Shown piece after piece: positions 60,846 to 64,000 of a DNA stretch of 64,000 bases (positions are counted from its first letter, which is position 1; each line of letters opens with the position of its first letter). Below the pieces are notes generated by a model, which ran no database searches, had not been told where the DNA came from, and saw only the letters and a list, made by a program, of their open reading frames with translations. Source of the stretch: Clostridia bacterium (GTDB lineage Bacteria; Bacillota; Clostridia; Oscillospirales; Acutalibacteraceae); assembly GCA_017430535.1 (NCBI GenBank), contig JAFRMR010000009.1, positions 1 through 64,000 on the forward strand. Reading direction: 5' to 3'. A program made the position numbers and the translations under genes.

Positions 60846-61706
60846 TTAATCCAAAGTTATTTTTCCCAGTTTCCCGTCTCTGTATTCATCAAGCAGCATA
60901 ACCGCCGCTCTTTCCGTATCGAATTCGCCTTTTCTGAGCACCATGCCCCGCTTTTTTGCAATAAGCTCAAGCAGTTCATAGAGCTCCATATTCTCTATAT
61001 CCTCATCAGGATCTATTTTATATCTTTCTTCAAGCCGGTCGCGGTAATCCCGGCGCATAACATCAAGAAGCCTTACGGCAATCTCCTGTATATCAAGTAT
61101 TTCATCCTTAACCGAGCCGATGAAGGAGAGCTTGAAGCCCACCTCCGGGTCCTCAAACTTAGGCCAGAGCACTCCGGGAGTGTCAAGCAGCTCTATACCC
61201 TGCCCTATTGAAAACCACTGGTTTCCTCTTGTTACCCCGGGTCTGTCCGCAACCTTGGCGCGGTTTCTGCCTGCCATACGGTTTATGAAGGAGGATTTGC
61301 CCGTGTTGGGAATACCCACCACCATAACTCTTATGGCTTTGCCCCCCATGCCCCGGTCAATATTCTGCTGAATTTTTTCTTTGAGAATTTCTCTGACCGC
61401 CGAGGGGAATTTATCCAGCCCCCTGCCGCTTCTGCAATCCACAGGCAGGGCTTTAATGCCGGATTTTTCAAAATAATCAATATACCTTGCGGTGGCATTG
61501 TTATCCGCAAGGTCGCATTTGTTAAGAAGTATTATTCTGGGCTTTGAGCCCGTGAGTTCATCAATTTCCGGGTTTCGGCTGCTCAGGGGAAGGCGGGCGT
61601 CAACTATTTCACACACCGCATCCACCAGGGGCAGGCTCTCTTTTATGAGCCGCCGTGTTTTTGCCATATGGCCGGGAAACCACTGAACCTGCATTTTTTC
61701 ATTCAT
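60846..61706 (-). CDS. rbgA: Ribosome biogenesis GTPase YlqF/RbgA
   Basis: 286 aa circularly permuted GTPase: G4 LLNKCDLAD comes first, then G1 VGIPNTGKSSFINRM, then G3 DTPGVLWP. N-terminal MQVQWFPGHMAKTRR is the family start. It is needed for a late step of 50S assembly. It lies between signal peptidase and CapA genes. Confidence 0.95.
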   Translation of the reverse strand: MNEKMQVQWFPGHMAKTRRLIKESLPLVDAVCEIVDARLPLSSRNPEIDELTGSKPRIILLNKCDLADNNATARYIDYFEKSGIKALPVDCRSGRGLDKFPSAVREILKEKIQQNIDRGMGGKAIRVMVVGIPNTGKSSFINRMAGRNRAKVADRPGVTRGNQWFSIGQGIELLDTPGVLWPKFEDPEVGFKLSFIGSVKDEILDIQEIAVRLLDVMRRDYRDRLEERYKIDPDEDIENMELYELLELIAKKRGMVLRKGEFDTERAAVMLLDEYRDGKLGKITLD

Positions 61707-61713
61707 AATTCTT

Positions 61714-62280
61714 TCAGCCTATTTTAAAATTACCGAAGGGGGCTATCCTGAAAAGCGCCTTGCCCAGGATATAATCCTCCCTGATAAATCCTACTCTTGC
61801 ATCGCGGCTGTCTGTGGAGGCGTTTCTGTTATCACCCATCACAAAAAGGTAACCCTCCGGCACCGTGCAGGGGCCGTAAAAATTCTCCGGATCGTGGGTG
61901 GGCTCGTTGATATAGGGCTCATCAAGGGCCTTGCCGTCAACATAGACTATGCCGTTGTCAAAATCAATATCCACTGTCTGCCCCGCTTTGGCTATAACCC
62001 TCTTTACAAGGGTGGACTCTATGTAAGAATACATGGAGGGCTGGCAGGTAACAACAATTTCGCCGGGCTCCACATCAAGGTCAAAGGCAGAAAGAATTAT
62101 TCTGTCTCTGTCATCAAGTGTGGGGTACATTGAGGTGCCGCTTACCCCCACGGTTCTGAAGCAGAATGTAAAGGCAAGGGCAACAATAACCGCGGCGCCC
62201 GTGAGCACGGACACCATATCAAACAGGAAGCCGAGGCTGCCTGAGCCCGCTGATTTTCCGTTGGTTTTTTCTTCAGTCAT
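61714..62280 (-). CDS. lepB: Signal peptidase I
   Basis: 188 aa. Membrane helix near 20-45. Catalytic Ser in GVSGTSMYPTL, Lys in STLVKRVIAKAG, and box E GDNRNASTDSRDARVG. It cleaves signal peptides of exported proteins. It is in tandem with another lepB, 1 bp apart. Confidence 0.94.
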   Translation of the reverse strand: MTEEKTNGKSAGSGSLGFLFDMVSVLTGAAVIVALAFTFCFRTVGVSGTSMYPTLDDRDRIILSAFDLDVEPGEIVVTCQPSMYSYIESTLVKRVIAKAGQTVDIDFDNGIVYVDGKALDEPYINEPTHDPENFYGPCTVPEGYLFVMGDNRNASTDSRDARVGFIREDYILGKALFRIAPFGNFKIG

Positions 62281-62281
62281 A

Positions 62282-62866
62282 TTACTTCTCCTGATTAGTC
62301 AATCTTACCGGGTCGGGGTAAAATCTGAAAAGGGCTTTGCCCAGCACATAGTCATCCCTTATAAGCCCTATCTTACCGGACCTGCTGTCAAGGGAATCGT
62401 TTCTGTTATCCCCCATCACAAACAGATACCCTTCGGGCACCGTAAGGGGCAGGTTTGCATTATATTCAAGGTGAGTGGGCTCCGCTATATAGGGTTCATC
62501 CAGCTTCTGCCCGTTAAGGTAAACAATGCCGTTTTCAAAATCAATATCAAGGGTATCGCCGGGCATGGCTATAACCCTTTTGACTATGGGGATGTTTCTT
62601 TCCCAGGGCTGAACAACAACCACTATATCACCGTTTTTTATGTTGAGGGTTATTGAGGATATGCCCAGCCAGTTGCCGTCCTTAAGGGTGGGGTTCATTG
62701 AATCTCCACTGACTCCCACAACCCTGACGGCAAGCAGGAATATGAGAAAAACAACTATCACCGCGCTTTTGAGAGAATCTATCACCTCAAAAATCAGACC
62801 CGCGATTTTGCTCTGCTTTTTAGGAAACTTTACAAACCAGGTCTTGTTTTTGCCGGGGCCGGCCAT
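62282..62866 (-). CDS. lepB: Signal peptidase I (second copy)
   Basis: 194 aa. Catalytic Ser in GVSGDSMNPTL, Lys in IPIVKRVIAMPGD, and GDNRNDSLDSRSGKIG. It is paralogous to the gene just downstream. Two tandem copies may differ in substrate preference. Confidence 0.94.
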   Translation of the reverse strand: MAGPGKNKTWFVKFPKKQSKIAGLIFEVIDSLKSAVIVVFLIFLLAVRVVGVSGDSMNPTLKDGNWLGISSITLNIKNGDIVVVVQPWERNIPIVKRVIAMPGDTLDIDFENGIVYLNGQKLDEPYIAEPTHLEYNANLPLTVPEGYLFVMGDNRNDSLDSRSGKIGLIRDDYVLGKALFRFYPDPVRLTNQEK

Positions 62867-62932
62867 ATACTCACCTCCCGCTTTAAGATTTGCTTTACGG
62901 TTTAACGGATTCAGACAGCGATAATATAAAGC

Positions 62933-63019
62933 AGAAGCTTACAGATGATAATAACCTGCAAGCTTCTTTTCTGATCGTGTCTGTTTGTTTTTCGCCTGAA
63001 TGCGACAGCCCTCGCTGTG
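62933..63019 (-). repeat. Partial repeat R6: 3'UTR and terminator of rplS
   Basis: TGTCTGTTTGTTTTTCGCC at 62978-62996 (read as GGCGAAAAACAAACAGACA on the rplS strand), then a 12-bp hairpin at 62933-62967 (AGAAGCTTACAG / CTGCAAGCTTCT). One arm only. Confidence 0.75.
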
Positions 63020-63364
63020 TTATCTGATCTGCTCTTTAACTTTAGCTGCCTTACCCACTCTGTCACGAAGATAGTAGAGCTTGCTTCTGCGAACGCGGCC
63101 GTGTCTGACAACCTGAACGCCGGCAACATTGGGGGAGTGAACAGGGAAAACTCTTTCAACGCCTACGCCGTAGGATAAGCGGCGGACTGTGAAGGTTTCG
63201 GAAACGCCGGAACCTCTGCGGGCGATAACTGTTCCCTCAAATACCTGGATTCTTTCTTTGCTGCCTTCTTTTACCTTTACGCTTACCTTAACGGTATCAC
63301 CGATTTCGATAGCAGGTACTTCGGCTTTAAGTGAATCCTGAGCGATAACTTTAAGTGCATCCAT
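63020..63364 (-). CDS. rplS: 50S ribosomal protein L19
   Basis: 114 aa from the ATG of [19 protein letters not shown] (CGGAGGAATT site). Family segments [39 protein letters not shown] and [20 protein letters not shown] are complete. Confidence 0.97.
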   Translation of the reverse strand: MDALKVIAQDSLKAEVPAIEIGDTVKVSVKVKEGSKERIQVFEGTVIARRGSGVSETFTVRRLSYGVGVERVFPVHSPNVAGVQVVRHGRVRRSKLYYLRDRVGKAAKVKEQIR

Positions 63365-63500
63365 ATTGAATTCCTCCGTTTTTTTCAGATGTTCATTCAC
63401 AAAACTCTGCCAGAGGAACACCCGTTTTAATGTTTCAAATTAAATCCCGTCTTCGGCCCCTGAGGCCTACTGACGGTATAAATGCTTTCATACTATAACA
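63365..63500 (-). promoter_or_regulatory. rplS leader
   Basis: About 120 nt of transcribed-looking leader with a strong stem (GTAGGCCTCAGGGGCC region, 63451-63470) before the gene. It may be a ribosomal-protein autoregulatory leader. No known leader class was matched. Confidence 0.35.
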
Positions 63501-63552
63501 CAATGTTTTGCGGAATGCAAGCATTTTTTTATTAAAAGGGAATAAATTTATT

Positions 63553-64000
63553 TTAAATAAAAATCTTACCGTCTGCCGTAAATATCTCTGTGCGGGTGAT
63601 TTCTGTCTTTTCCGCCGAGGCGCCGAACTCCTTTAATAGGGAGTCGGCAAGCAGCGCAGCGTTGAGATTTTCCGCAGGGCCGGCGGAAATAACCGCCTTT
63701 ATCTTTACTCTGCCGCCTTCGCTTGAAGCATCAAAAGAAGAAACAAAACTGCACAGGTTAACCGTCTTTATTCCCCTTTTGGAGCGCTTTTCTGCGTTAA
63801 GCTCTCCGCTTTCAATCACCGCAAGGGCTCCTGCGGCAAAGGCGCAGGCCTCCTCCGGAGTTAAAAACTCAAGTATTATCTCGTACCCGGCTTTTGCAAC
63901 CTCGCTTACTTTGATTGCGGGCTCCGTTACGGCAACTATTTCAATGCCTCCGGGCAGCACGGCGTTAAGCCGGCTTTTTATCTCATCAAAAGAAATATCT
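63553..64000 (-). CDS. DUF2344/TIGR03936 radical-SAM-associated protein, 5' end cut by window
   Basis: 149 codons visible, open to the right edge. DISFDEIKSRLNAVLPGGIE, then IKVSEVAKAGYEIILEFL and GIKTVNLCSFVSSFDA fit the TIGR03936 C-terminal family usually encoded after a radical-SAM gene and before rplU/rpmA. The partner genes would be beyond the edge. Confidence 0.8.
   Translation of the reverse strand, partial: DISFDEIKSRLNAVLPGGIEIVAVTEPAIKVSEVAKAGYEIILEFLTPEEACAFAAGALAVIESGELNAEKRSKRGIKTVNLCSFVSSFDASSEGGRVKIKAVISAGPAENLNAALLADSLLKEFGASAEKTEITRTEIFTADGKIFI

Noticed and set aside
1..64000. CRISPR array
   Set aside because: No series of regularly spaced identical repeats was seen. The intergenic repeats at 48 and 56 kb are palindromic and irregularly spaced, and no cas gene is present.

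Overview
The window looks like a chromosome segment of an uncultured gut Firmicute, class Clostridia, probably the Ruminococcaceae/Oscillospiraceae group. This rests on the low-GC Gram-positive gene set (rplS-lepB-lepB-rbgA-rnhB-yraN block, class B sortases, SpoIID-type protein, ECF sigma factor), strong AGGAGG ribosome sites and TTGACA/TATAAT promoters. No rRNA and no intact tRNA gene was seen.

Bases 1 to about 10,300 are accessory DNA. From the left edge there is a PLD-nuclease/helicase protein (cut by the window) behind a small C-protein-like repressor. That repressor has a tandem operator resembling the C-boxes of restriction-modification systems. Next comes a three-gene minus-strand operon (DUF3990 toxin, XRE antitoxin, DUF2971 protein) with a duplicated promoter/operator. 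Two 3' remnants of an initiator tRNA(Met) gene (ending at 5205 and 10286) mark successive integration sites. Between them is a mosaic of broken genes (HsdR piece, glycosidase-like piece, half a response regulator, a recombinase tail, a histidine-kinase piece). It also holds intact cargo: a patatin phospholipase, a CIRCE-controlled Hsp20 and an AAA/DUF4143 ATPase.

From about 10.4 to 32.7 kb lie an aminoglycoside-nucleotidyltransferase-like gene, an acetyltransferase, a large secreted DUF4838 protein and a PPOX protein. Then come a stand-alone GMP synthetase ATP-PPase, a lipoprotein, an endonuclease III/8-oxoguanine glycosylase pair and a TetR-controlled ABC-FtsX exporter. A minus-strand block follows: cysteine desulfurase, thiI, cinA, two class B sortases and a membrane protein with a circularly permuted SpoIID domain.

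From 32.9 to 44.7 kb is a long plus-strand run: secreted lipase, two-component system, DUF5696 lipoprotein, MIF-like protein, ComEA-like HhH protein, asnS, and fucose genes (fucU, kinase, fucI). From 44.8 to 64 kb come an SLC13 permease, an amino-acid ABC importer, an IPNTG surface protein, an ECF sigma/anti-sigma pair, NUDIX and membrane proteins, a second CIRCE-controlled Hsp20, lipoproteins and an esterase. The window ends with the rplS/rnhB housekeeping block and the start of a DUF2344 gene.

Three structures stand out beyond ordinary annotation. First, a family of structured intergenic repeats near 48.4, 56.1-56.4 and 63.0 kb, with a compensatory base change in one stem. Second, a two-gene XRE cassette at 57.7-58.6 kb that sits between two copies of the last 87 bp of an esterase gene and carries three spaced operator palindromes. 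Third, the permuted SpoIID domain beside the sortase pair.
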